Shown here: piece after piece, positions 51,630-59,863 of the stretch | Numbering within the stretch: the stretch's first letter is position 1 | Layout: each line of letters begins with the position of its first letter | Assembly: GCA_003385635.1 (NCBI GenBank) | Contig: QQUY01000001.1 | Location: 992,001-1,056,000, forward strand | DNA: 64,000 nucleotides | Reading direction: 5' to 3' | Source: Acidobacteriota bacterium | GTDB taxonomy: Bacteria; Acidobacteriota; Blastocatellia; Pyrinomonadales; Pyrinomonadaceae | Position numbers and translations under genes: made by a program | The notes under the pieces: generated by a model | The model's input: only the letters and a program-made list of their open reading frames with translations | Databases searched by the model: none | Told to the model about the DNA's origin: nothing

Positions 51630-54600
51630 ATGAAGATCGTTCTCGTAGTAGAAAAAGGCAAGGGCCGGCCGGCCGAGGAAATGACATTCGAGAAGCCGGT
51701 CGTCCGGTTTGGGCGGGATGCGGGACAATGCGAGATCGCGGTCGATAATCGGGATTACCGAATGGTCTCGAGAGTCCACGCGGAGGCGAGAGTCCACAAA
51801 GGTAAATGGATCGTCCGAGACCTTGGTTCAAGTTACGGAACATTCGTCTCGGGCCAGAAACTCGCCAACCCCAGGGAATTGGCCGTCGGAAATTCCATCC
51901 AGCTTGGTCCTGACGGTCCCAAGGCACATGTGATCTGGATGGAGGCCGACGCCGGCGAAAGCGCTCCTCCTTCCGAACCCATCTCAGAGCAATCCGATCC
52001 GGCTCCTACTCCGTCAGCTCCTGAACCGAAGAGAAAGCCTGAACCTGCTGCTGTTCCTTCACCGCCGCCACCTCAGACTCCCGAGGCAAAAGAGGAAAAG
52101 AGATCCGGTGCCCGTCGAGATTCAGGACCTGAACCTCCCAAATCCGCAGCCCAGCCGGCCGAAGCTGTGATCTCTTTCGAAAACGATCCGGGCGGATCGG
52201 AGGTAAGGGTTGGGCAGGGCGAAGTCTGGATGGGAAGGGACCCGAAGTGCGAGGTCGTTATCGAAGCCTCTGCGGTGATGGTCTCAAGAAGGCATGCGAT
52301 GATCGGCCGCCGAAACGGATCATTCCTCATTACAGACAATGACAGTTTCAATGGAACACTTGTCAACGGAAGCCGCATTTCAACGCCCACTCCCCTGGGA
52401 CACGGAGACAAAATACAGCTTGGTCCGGGCGGCCCGGTTCTGAATTTCTCTTCACCGGGTAGTAGGGTTCCAGAAGTCCAGAAGGGTTCGATTCCCGGAG
52501 CGAGGCTTCCAGCCGACGTTGTCGACAACGGCACGATGGTTGTCAAGATGGGCGACATTGCACCATCTTCTTCCGATGTTCCAGCCGAGTCCCAGCTCCT
52601 GATGCAGGTCTCCTTTGATGGGCGTTCGTCACTGACGATCGGGCGCAGTTCAACAAACGAAATCTCACTTGACGGTCTTCAGATCTCAAACCGCCACGCC
52701 AGGCTGAAACTGTCTGACAGCGGGGTGACGATCGAGGACCTGAATTCGACGAACGGCGTGTATGTCAACGGGGAAAGGGAGACCCGCCGTCTGCTGTCCC
52801 CGGAGGACTCTGTTCAGGTCGGCGCGTTCATAATTCGTGTTGATGAGAACAACACTATCGGTGTCTTCGACACAAGATCCAAGACCAGGCTTGATGCAGT
52901 CGGCCTTTCAAAAGAGGTAAGGAACAAGGCGGGGAAAGGGAAGATAAGACTCCTCGACGATGTCTCATTGTCGATCGGAGCAAACGAATTCATAGGCGTT
53001 CTCGGACCGTCGGGATGCGGCAAGACGACACTGATCAACGCTTTGAACGGAACAGGGCCTGCGACTGAAGGCTCCGTTTACATAAACGATCTCGACCTTT
53101 ACAGGTACATCGATTCATTGAAATCGTCGATCGGGTCTGTCCCGCAGGACGATATTATCCATCAGGAACTGAGCGTATACGACACCCTCTGGTATATCGC
53201 GAAGCTCCGGCTTTCCCGTGACGTTTCCAGAAAGGAGATCGACCAGATAATCAACGAGGTCCTCGACGTAACCGATCTGACAGAGCGAAGTGATGTTGCC
53301 GTCAGTAGCCTTTCAGGAGGTCAGAGAAAGCGTGTTTCGATCGCAGTCGAGCTTATTACAAAGCCGTCGGTCATCTTTCTTGACGAACCTACTTCAGGAC
53401 TCGATCCATCGACGGAAGAGAAGATCATGAAGCTCTTCCGGCAGATAGCTGAGTCGGGCAGGACAATCGTGCTGACGACGCACGCGATGGAGAACGTCAG
53501 GCTCTTTGACAAGATCGTGGTGTTGATGCGCGGGAGGCTCGTTTTTTACGGCAAGCCGCAGGACGCGCTCAGCTATCTCGGCGTTTCGAATTTCAAGCAG
53601 CTTTACGACAAGCTTGAGGAGCCGGCTGAAGCGAAGATCGCTTCAAAGGGTGAATGGCAGAGGATCGAGGCATACGAAGAAGTTGCGGATGAGTGGAGGG
53701 CAAAGTTTCGCAATACACCGTTTTACGAGGAAGGGGTCGCAAAGCCCCTTGCGGAAGTCCGAAAGGGTGATACCTCGAAAGCGAAACATTCGCACCGCTT
53801 GGGGGTCTTTGGGACCGTCCGACAGTTCTTTACGCTTTCGGCGCGTTATGCGAAGGTACTCGCCAAAGACAAGTTCACTCTAGCAATACTGGCACTGCAG
53901 GCGCCTGTGATCGCTTTTCTTGTGTTCATCGTTATGGGAAGTCAGCTTCCAAGGGACTTCGCGTATTTTGCTTTGTCGCTATGTGCGATCTGGTTCGGAA
54001 CTTCGGTAGCCGCGCGTGAGATCGTCCGTGAACGGAAGATCTATCAAAGGGAACGAATGGTCAACCTCGGCATACTCCCATATGTCGGCTCAAAACTATT
54101 CGTGCTAGGTTTTATTGTTGCGGTCCAGTGTTTCCTTCTTTTCATCCCGTTGCAGTTCTTCAACCTTACCGGGTTGATGCCGATGCCAGGTGTTTTTCTC
54201 GGCATTCCACAGTTCGTGACAATGCTGATAACTGCGGCGGTCGGGATCGCGATCGGGCTGTTCGTTTCCACTATCGTGAAGACTTCGGAGATGGCCACGA
54301 GCCTCGTTCCTTTGATTCTCATCCCACAAATCGTCTTTTCAGGATTAATCGGGGTGCCTGAAGGTATTAACAAGGTCGTGGGTCTTACGATGCCCGCCGC
54401 GTGGTCATTCGATACGATGAAGCGTTTCTCGACTTTGGACACGCTCGAACCCGAAGGCGCATTGCTGAATGGAGGTACCGAAGGACTCGGGCTCTATAAG
54501 CACGTCGAGCAGGAGAACGAGAAACTTGTCAGCGAAGCGAAAACCAATGTTAGGGAGTACGAGAAAGAGATCGAATCGCGAGTCAAGGACGCTGAGAAGC

Positions 54601-54812
54601 GCACGGAAGTAGGGGAAGAGGTGAAGTTCGAAGGGCTTCCTGACCGTCCCCAGGTAGGTGAGCCGGAAACAATTCCGGACGACCTCAGCGGATACATAAC
54701 ATTCCTGCATCCGTGGATGCATCCGGTTCTGAACCAGCTGGTGCTGCTGTTCATGTTCTCTCTGCTTTTCATTTGGACACTGATAATATTGAAGATCCAG
54801 GATCTTGTTTGA
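51630..54812 (+). CDS. Triple-FHA ABC exporter (ABCG-like half transporter)
   Basis: 1060 residues from ATG 51630. Three FHA domains: about 20-95 (FGRDAGQCEI), 195-270 (MGRDPKCEVVIE, with a Pro-rich linker before it) and 320-405 (IGRSSTNEISLD); each has the SxxH core (SRVH, SRRH, SNRH). ABC ATPase about 420-650: Walker A GPSGCGKTT, signature LSGGQRKR and VIFLDEPTSGLD. Then about six membrane helices from 755, and a soluble insert at 960-1010. FHA domains read phospho-Thr, so the exporter is probably controlled by a kinase such as the one upstream. Cargo unknown. Confidence 0.93.
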   Translation: MKIVLVVEKGKGRPAEEMTFEKPVVRFGRDAGQCEIAVDNRDYRMVSRVHAEARVHKGKWIVRDLGSSYGTFVSGQKLANPRELAVGNSIQLGPDGPKAHVIWMEADAGESAPPSEPISEQSDPAPTPSAPEPKRKPEPAAVPSPPPPQTPEAKEEKRSGARRDSGPEPPKSAAQPAEAVISFENDPGGSEVRVGQGEVWMGRDPKCEVVIEASAVMVSRRHAMIGRRNGSFLITDNDSFNGTLVNGSRISTPTPLGHGDKIQLGPGGPVLNFSSPGSRVPEVQKGSIPGARLPADVVDNGTMVVKMGDIAPSSSDVPAESQLLMQVSFDGRSSLTIGRSSTNEISLDGLQISNRHARLKLSDSGVTIEDLNSTNGVYVNGERETRRLLSPEDSVQVGAFIIRVDENNTIGVFDTRSKTRLDAVGLSKEVRNKAGKGKIRLLDDVSLSIGANEFIGVLGPSGCGKTTLINALNGTGPATEGSVYINDLDLYRYIDSLKSSIGSVPQDDIIHQELSVYDTLWYIAKLRLSRDVSRKEIDQIINEVLDVTDLTERSDVAVSSLSGGQRKRVSIAVELITKPSVIFLDEPTSGLDPSTEEKIMKLFRQIAESGRTIVLTTHAMENVRLFDKIVVLMRGRLVFYGKPQDALSYLGVSNFKQLYDKLEEPAEAKIASKGEWQRIEAYEEVADEWRAKFRNTPFYEEGVAKPLAEVRKGDTSKAKHSHRLGVFGTVRQFFTLSARYAKVLAKDKFTLAILALQAPVIAFLVFIVMGSQLPRDFAYFALSLCAIWFGTSVAAREIVRERKIYQRERMVNLGILPYVGSKLFVLGFIVAVQCFLLFIPLQFFNLTGLMPMPGVFLGIPQFVTMLITAAVGIAIGLFVSTIVKTSEMATSLVPLILIPQIVFSGLIGVPEGINKVVGLTMPAAWSFDTMKRFSTLDTLEPEGALLNGGTEGLGLYKHVEQENEKLVSEAKTNVREYEKEIESRVKDAEKRTEVGEEVKFEGLPDRPQVGEPETIPDDLSGYITFLHPWMHPVLNQLVLLFMFSLLFIWTLIILKIQDLV

Positions 54813-54818
54813 GGCACT

Positions 54819-55385
54819 ATGAATTTCAAATCTAAGCATATCGGAATCATTGCATTGGTCGTGCTGGCTTTTTGGACCTTCACCGGCTGCGAAGGCGGGG
54901 CGTCCGGGAAGGATTCGGCGACTGTCGGCGGCGACTACCCGCTCGCGCCTGAAGCGGTCCGCAACACTACGGTCGAGCTGACCGACGGGACGAGTTACAG
55001 ACTGGCCGATCGTGAAGGCAAGGTTGTTCTGATCAATCTATGGGCGATCTGGTGCGGGCCGTGTCGGAACGAGATCCCGGAGCTTGTGAAGCTTGAAGAG
55101 AAGTACAGGGACAAGGGTTTTGAGGTCGTCGGTCTCGATGTCGATCCCGAACCGCTTGAGCAGATCGGGCCGTTTGCAGAGAAGATGGGCATCAACTATA
55201 AACTCGGCTGGGCAAGCGAAGATCTTGTAATGGCGTTCTTCGACATCAGCGGCCGGAACGGAATCCCGCAGAGTTTTCTTGTGAACCGAAAGGGCGAACT
55301 GCAGGGAGTCTTTTTTGGTGGAGGACACGAAACGATCGAGAAGATGAAGGAAGTTGTCGGCGAGGTCGTGGAGAGTGGATCGTGA
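54819..55385 (+). CDS. TlpA-like thioredoxin-fold lipoprotein
   Basis: 188 residues. Lipobox TFTGC makes Cys24 the lipid anchor. The thioredoxin domain starts VELTDGTSYRLADREGKVVL and has active site WAIWCGPCRNEIPEL (CGPC), with cis-Pro in NGIPQSFLV. It should reduce or exchange disulfides in the periplasm, similar to TlpA, ResA and CcmG. It lies 6 bases after the FHA-ABC gene and may be co-transcribed. No c-type cytochrome genes are near. Confidence 0.9.
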   Translation: MNFKSKHIGIIALVVLAFWTFTGCEGGASGKDSATVGGDYPLAPEAVRNTTVELTDGTSYRLADREGKVVLINLWAIWCGPCRNEIPELVKLEEKYRDKGFEVVGLDVDPEPLEQIGPFAEKMGINYKLGWASEDLVMAFFDISGRNGIPQSFLVNRKGELQGVFFGGGHETIEKMKEVVGEVVESGS

Positions 55386-55425
55386 ATGGTAAATCGTGAA
55401 TCGTAAATCGTGAATCGTGAATCTT
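55380..55425 (+). repeat. CGTGAAT word array at the TlpA stop
   Basis: The stop TGA (55383-55385) is in CGTGAATGGTAAATCGTGAA followed by further CGTAAAT and CGTGAAT units. The vocabulary is the same as after the epimerase gene (30.7 kb). Confidence 0.8.
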
Positions 55426-55435
55426 TAGTGGTAAG

Positions 55436-55459
55436 GGCGGCTCTTGTGGTCGCCTTTTT
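55436..55459 (+). terminator. Rho-independent terminator after the TlpA gene
   Basis: GGCGGC (55436-55441) pairs with GTCGCC (55449-55454, one G-T), followed by five T. It ends the FHA-ABC/TlpA unit. Confidence 0.7.
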
Positions 55460-55650
55460 GTTTGCACGGAACCTACGTACTTGACGTGGTGTCGGTTTCG
55501 ATTCCAGGTGCGAGCTTCTGGATCCAGGGTCGTTTCGGATTTTACAGAGAAAAGTAGGAAAGTAGCCGCACCGTCAAGTTTCTCGTTATTTCCTATGGAT
55601 CATACTTAGCGGGCAAGAATGCCCGCGGTCCGGCAAGCAAGGTGACAAGG

Positions 55651-57093
55651 CTATTCTTCTGCATCCGGAATCCCGGGTTCGACCATTATCGTTTTGAAGT
55701 CGGCGAGGCTCACCAATCCGGGTCTCGCCCCTTTTGGTTTGTGGACGAATTTCTTCAGTGTGTAACGCACGGCCGCCTTTGATTCGTTCTTTGCCTTGCT
55801 GTAGAAAGCCGCGAGTCTCGCAGCGTCGGCGAGAGTTGAAGGCGGTATCTCCTTTCTACCTGGATTCCTTATTACCACGTGCGACCCCGGATAATCCGCT
55901 GCGTGAAGCCAAGTGTCGAGCGAGTTTGCGATCCGGAACGTAAGATGATCGTTATCCTTCGACTTCTTGCCGACTAGGATCTCGAAACCATCCCTCGATT
56001 TGAACTTCCTCGTGCCGGAGGTGCCGGACTTGTTTTCGCGTTTCGACTTCCGAGAAGTCGGTTCCTTCTCTTTCTTCCGAACTGCGGCAAAAATCTTCTC
56101 TTTGTCCTTCGCCTTGAAAGCAGCCCGTAGTTCGGCGAGCTTGCGTTCGTTCCGTTCGGTCTCCTTTGTTGCGATCTCGAGCCGTTCGGCAATCGCCGTT
56201 TTGGCGTTTCTCGCTTTTGTGTATTTCTTGAAGTAATGCTCAGCGGCTTGTGTGGCGGAATGTCTCGGATCCGCAGGGATCAGGATCCCGGGGGCTTCCG
56301 CATCAAAATAATCGGTAACCTCGAATCCCTCCCCCGTGTTCATCGCAGTTGAGGCGTTCGCGAGAAGAATGTCGCCAAACCGCTTCCATTTCTCGCCATC
56401 GCCGTGGTCCGCGAGATCCTTCTCAAGAGCGTTTCGAAGCCTTCGGAGTTTTTTCAGATCCGATTTCAAATCGGATTCCGCCGACCGGAATGCAAGGCGA
56501 AGTCTTTCTTCTTCATCCGCTTCTGTGTAATACGCATCAAGCGCTTGAGAAAGGGAATCGAAATCTCCCTGATCAAAGACCTGCTCTTCGTAGGTGGGCG
56601 CGGGAGCTCCGTCAGGAGGAGTCCAAAGCCTTCCTGGTTCGGATGATCCGTCCTTCTGCCGTTTCAGTGATTCCACAATCACCCCGTCTTTGTCTGTTAT
56701 TAAAATATTTGACGAGCGTCCGGTGAGTTGGAGTATCAAATGTAGTTCTCTCAGGCCCTCGAACTCGGAAGATGAAACAAGCTCAAGAATCACGATCCTT
56801 TCATTCGAGAGCTTCTTTACAGCCTTGACTGTCGAGTTAGCGAGGTGCTTTCGAAGTAGCGATGCAAAGGAATCTTCCCGTTTCGAAGCCTTTTCCAGTT
56901 CTTTCAATCTTCGCCGGATCAGATAGAGCCGCGGGGAGCGAGGTTCCGCGCTAATATATAGGTATTCGCCGCCGGAAAGGCGGAGATCGATCGCATACCG
57001 CGCACTTCCCAAGTTGAACACGCGGCCAAATCTCGCTCCCTCTGTTCGGGGTGCAATTTCTTGAACTATCTTTTCGAGGGTCGGTTCGTTCAT
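55651..57093 (-). CDS. rqcH: NFACT protein, RqcH-like ribosome rescue factor
   Basis: 480 residues from ATG 57093. The NFACT-N domain (LILQLTGRSSNILITDKDG) and a central coiled coil (about 190-350) lead to a C-terminal NFACT-R/DUF814 domain (TWLHAADYPGSHVVIRNPGR, SKAAVRYTLKKFVHKPKGAR). In Bacillus, RqcH binds 50S subunits with stuck peptides and adds alanine tails. Its catalytic DR motif is represented by NERIV here (Glu98-Arg99), so Asp is replaced by Glu. It could also be called FbpA; the RqcH role is inferred from family. Confidence 0.85.
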   Translation of the reverse strand: MNEPTLEKIVQEIAPRTEGARFGRVFNLGSARYAIDLRLSGGEYLYISAEPRSPRLYLIRRRLKELEKASKREDSFASLLRKHLANSTVKAVKKLSNERIVILELVSSSEFEGLRELHLILQLTGRSSNILITDKDGVIVESLKRQKDGSSEPGRLWTPPDGAPAPTYEEQVFDQGDFDSLSQALDAYYTEADEEERLRLAFRSAESDLKSDLKKLRRLRNALEKDLADHGDGEKWKRFGDILLANASTAMNTGEGFEVTDYFDAEAPGILIPADPRHSATQAAEHYFKKYTKARNAKTAIAERLEIATKETERNERKLAELRAAFKAKDKEKIFAAVRKKEKEPTSRKSKRENKSGTSGTRKFKSRDGFEILVGKKSKDNDHLTFRIANSLDTWLHAADYPGSHVVIRNPGRKEIPPSTLADAARLAAFYSKAKNESKAAVRYTLKKFVHKPKGARPGLVSLADFKTIMVEPGIPDAEE

Positions 57094-57130
57094 AGAAAAT
57101 GAAGAAGCCGATCGGAGCCCGACCGGCTTC
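57092..57130 (-). terminator. Rho-independent terminator between the RDD and NFACT genes
   Basis: On the minus strand, GAAGCCGGTCGG (57130-57119) pairs with CCGATCGGCTTC (57115-57104), one mismatch, loop GCT, then TTCATTTTC. It ends RDD transcription just before the NFACT start. Confidence 0.75.
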
Positions 57131-57159
57131 ACGAACTGACCATTATAGACGAGTGGGGA

Positions 57160-58416
57160 TCAAAGCTCTCGGACAACGAGCGTTCCGGAAAGAAGGTCGT
57201 GAGCGGCACGGCGGTCCCGGTCAAAGAGCGCTGTGGCGAATCCGATCCCGAGACACGCAACCGAAACAAGGTAAACTGCGGAACTGACGGCAGACTGGTG
57301 AAGAGTCGGATAGTTCTCTCCGCCGATATCGATCATTTCGAGCGAGAAGATGTGCATGCCGAACGAGCGTCCCGCCATTCCCAGGCTGACAGTCAGGTAA
57401 ATGAACATCACTATCGTGCAAGTTGCGGCAAACGCGGCAAGTCCATTGAACGTGAACCAGTTTCCACCTGCGATCACGAAAGGGAGGAGCAATACGCCGC
57501 TTAGAAACGCACCGATCAGAAGGTCAAATATGGCCGCGTTGAACCGAAGACCCATCGAGGCAAAGTCGTCAAACTCAAGCTCTTCGTTCTCCGTCCGCGT
57601 TTCTTCTTCCAATGCAGGAGCGGTCTCAATCTCTGGCTCGAATGCTTCGGGTTTATCTACAGATGCGGGTTTGAAGATCTCCTCGTCGGCATCAGCTCTG
57701 ACCTCTTTCCCGGGAGCTTTCGCAACCGGCTCCGTTGTGTTGTGATCAGCAGCCTTTGACTCGACCTTGGCATCTGTCCTCGCTTGCGCCGTGGCTTCAC
57801 CCTTGTCGAAACTCGATGAGAGCTTCGCCGGCTTGAAATGGGGATCAAGTTCGCTTGTGTCGTATAGGTCCTTGATCGGTACTGATTTCTTTTGCTTTAC
57901 GAGTATTGGCTTTTGCGGCGACTTCTTCGGAGTGTCTTCTCCCGTGGTCTCAGTTTCCGGGTTTTCAGTGCGGGCTGCGATCGTAAACGGAAAGTCCTTC
58001 TTTGGAGTTTCAGCGTTCTCTTCCGTCTTTACGGGTTCTGGTTCTTGCACCAGGTATCTGCTTCTTGAAGACTCGATTCTCTTCAACGCATTGTTCAGAT
58101 ACCTGTTATCTGTTCTTTGAGTTTCGGACTCCTGGCCGCCGTTTTTCTCACCCTCGGTCTGGCCCGGTTCGGCAGATGTCACTGCCGCAACGCCTTTGGT
58201 GTCAAATTCCTTGTCAGAATTCTTAAGCCGTTTTTGGACGGCATTCTGAAGCTGAAGTCTCCAGTCGGGAAGTTGGGAATTTTCGTTCTTGAACTCGACA
58301 AGCGTCTTGCTCGTCATCTTCGAAGCGATTTGGCCAGTCGGGGCAGGTTTCTTGCGTTGGGACGGATCGACAGGCTTGGCAGTGGGCTTCAGCTTGAATT
58401 GATTTGCTTTCTGCAT
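57160..58416 (-). CDS. RDD-family membrane protein with a long disordered N-terminal region
   Basis: 418 residues. The first ~280 are low-complexity and charged (many Lys, Glu, Pro, Thr; for example KPILVKQKKSVPIKDLYDTS). The C-terminal ~135 form an RDD domain with three or four membrane helices (MGLRFNAAIFDLLIGAF, AGRSFGMHIFSL) ending in DRDRRAAHDLLSGTLVV, the family's typical end. RDD proteins are membrane proteins of unclear role, some linked to transport. The long tail is unusual and suggests protein-protein contacts. Confidence 0.82.
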   Translation of the reverse strand: MQKANQFKLKPTAKPVDPSQRKKPAPTGQIASKMTSKTLVEFKNENSQLPDWRLQLQNAVQKRLKNSDKEFDTKGVAAVTSAEPGQTEGEKNGGQESETQRTDNRYLNNALKRIESSRSRYLVQEPEPVKTEENAETPKKDFPFTIAARTENPETETTGEDTPKKSPQKPILVKQKKSVPIKDLYDTSELDPHFKPAKLSSSFDKGEATAQARTDAKVESKAADHNTTEPVAKAPGKEVRADADEEIFKPASVDKPEAFEPEIETAPALEEETRTENEELEFDDFASMGLRFNAAIFDLLIGAFLSGVLLLPFVIAGGNWFTFNGLAAFAATCTIVMFIYLTVSLGMAGRSFGMHIFSLEMIDIGGENYPTLHQSAVSSAVYLVSVACLGIGFATALFDRDRRAAHDLLSGTLVVREL

Positions 58417-58751
58417 GTTTAGGGGATCCTCACAGGATGGAAAAATTCGGTATCAGGGAGAGACCACGACGCGCCCGGTCTGAGCGATCGGGCAGGAGAA
58501 TGCACGTGAATACGAACGGCTTTCCCTTTCAAGTAGAAGCAGTTGGCCCGATGATCCGGACCCGATGAACGATTTGAAAATTATCTGAACCGGATTGTGA
58601 TATCCGTAGATGAACCGAGACTGACGGAATGGTATCAGAAGTCACTTTAACCCGTCAACAGTAAACCGATGAATGTAAAAAGATTAAATGGCCTTGCGCA
58701 ACGTTGCGAATCGTTCATTTCCCCGACCGTCTGAGACGACATCACGCAAAC
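58417..58751. other. Gene-free gap upstream of the RDD gene
   Basis: About 330 bases between the RDD start and the terminator of the NYN gene. I see no gene. It contains a perfect 12-base palindrome CGCAACGTTGCG at 58697-58708 that could be a protein-binding site. Confidence 0.4.
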
Positions 58752-58782
58752 AAAAAAATGGCCGGCGAACAGATCGCCGGCC
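58752..58782 (-). terminator. Rho-independent terminator after the NYN-domain gene
   Basis: Perfect 9-bp stem (58782-58774 with 58768-58760), 5-base loop, and seven T on the minus strand (58758-58752). Confidence 0.9.
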
Positions 58783-58804
58783 GTGTGTGTCATTCTGACA
58801 ATTC

Positions 58805-59560
58805 TTACCGTTCGTCGGTCACTCTGACCAGATCCTTCTCTTCCCGCCGGCTCTTTTCCCGATCATCCGAATCATTGTCGGTTGTATCCGTCGTCTTGTG
58901 AATATCCCTGTCGTTTTTGACGGACCTGCCTGGATCTGTCTGATGGATCCTGTTGCGGGATCTCTGGCCAGAATCATCATCGGCATCGCCGGGTGGAACG
59001 AATGCGGGAATGTCGTATTCCTGTTCCTGTGAAGCGTCCTTGCTTACCATATCCGCGATCTCGCCTAGGTCTATGAAAAAGTCGGCGACATCGATGAGAT
59101 GGGGAGCGGTGTTAGAACGAAATCCGGCGACCTCTACCCTGCAGCCTTTGTAAGCAACAGCGTTGACGGCGTAGACGAAATCCTCGTCGCCCGAAACGAG
59201 AACAGCGGTGTCGTAGCTTCCCGCGAGCGAAAGCATATCGACCGCGATCTCTACGTCGAGATTCGCCTTCCGGGTTCCATCGAAAAATGTCTTTAGCTCC
59301 TTCTGGACCACACGGAATCCGTTTCGTCTCATCCAGAGAAGAAAACCCTGCTGGCGCTCCGCTCCGGCATCGACACCGGTATAGAAAAAGGCGCGAAGAA
59401 GCCTGCCGTCTCCGAGAAGGACACGCAGAAGCTTGTTATAATCAATGTCGAGGTTATGAAACCGGGCGGCGTGGAACAGGTTGTTGCCGTCGATGAATAC
59501 GGCGACCCTGCCTCTGTGCCCGAATTGCCAGGTGGAGCTGGTGTTCGAGTCAAACTGCAT
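58805..59560 (-). CDS. NYN/LabA-like PIN-fold domain protein
   Basis: 251 residues. NYN domain about 15-180: VAVFIDGNNLFHAA (first acidic site), DVEIAVDMLSLA and VLVSGDEDFVYAVN (second and third). The acidic residues needed for a metal-dependent RNase are present. The C-terminal ~70 residues are charged and disordered (DRDIHKTTDTTDNDSDD). It is related to LabA-type proteins; RNA targets unknown. It has its own terminator, and an inverted repeat lies 16 bases before ATG. Confidence 0.85.
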   Translation of the reverse strand: MQFDSNTSSTWQFGHRGRVAVFIDGNNLFHAARFHNLDIDYNKLLRVLLGDGRLLRAFFYTGVDAGAERQQGFLLWMRRNGFRVVQKELKTFFDGTRKANLDVEIAVDMLSLAGSYDTAVLVSGDEDFVYAVNAVAYKGCRVEVAGFRSNTAPHLIDVADFFIDLGEIADMVSKDASQEQEYDIPAFVPPGDADDDSGQRSRNRIHQTDPGRSVKNDRDIHKTTDTTDNDSDDREKSRREEKDLVRVTDER

Positions 59561-59575
59561 TGTGATAATTCCTTA

Positions 59576-59596
59576 CTTTAATTAACTAAATTAAAG
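59576..59596. promoter_or_regulatory. Perfect inverted repeat upstream of the NYN gene (operator candidate)
   Basis: CTTTAATT-AACTA-AATTAAAG, 8-bp arms with a 5-base spacer, 16 bases before the NYN start codon on the minus strand. It could bind a regulator or fold in the mRNA leader. Confidence 0.4.
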
Positions 59597-59863
59597 CCGG
59601 ACCGAGTTTGACTAGTGGCAGAAGGTAATAGGAGTTTGCTAACCGGACTTAAAAAATTTCTGCCCCTTCGGGCTCAAAATACTTCTAGAATCTACTGCAA
59701 AATAGTTCTGCCAATTTCATAGTGTCAAGTATCAGTCGGCCGACGTAATTGTAAGTGTGCCTTCTATTAGCCTTAGAGGTCAAGCTAATTCTTGCGGCAG
59801 GTTTCTGGTCGGCACCGCATCAGAGGTGATTTGCCAGAGCAATGATTTTTGGAGATCCAATTT
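59597..59863. other. Gene-free divergent gap
   Basis: About 270 bases between the NYN gene and the zinc-ribbon gene. No gene seen. A Shine-Dalgarno GGAG (59851-59854) lies 9 bases before ATG 59864. No promoter pair was convincing. Confidence 0.4.

Noticed and set aside
55609..55626. Hairpin GCGGGCA/TGCCCGC as terminator of the NFACT gene
   Set aside because: The stem is perfect but no T-run follows on the minus strand.
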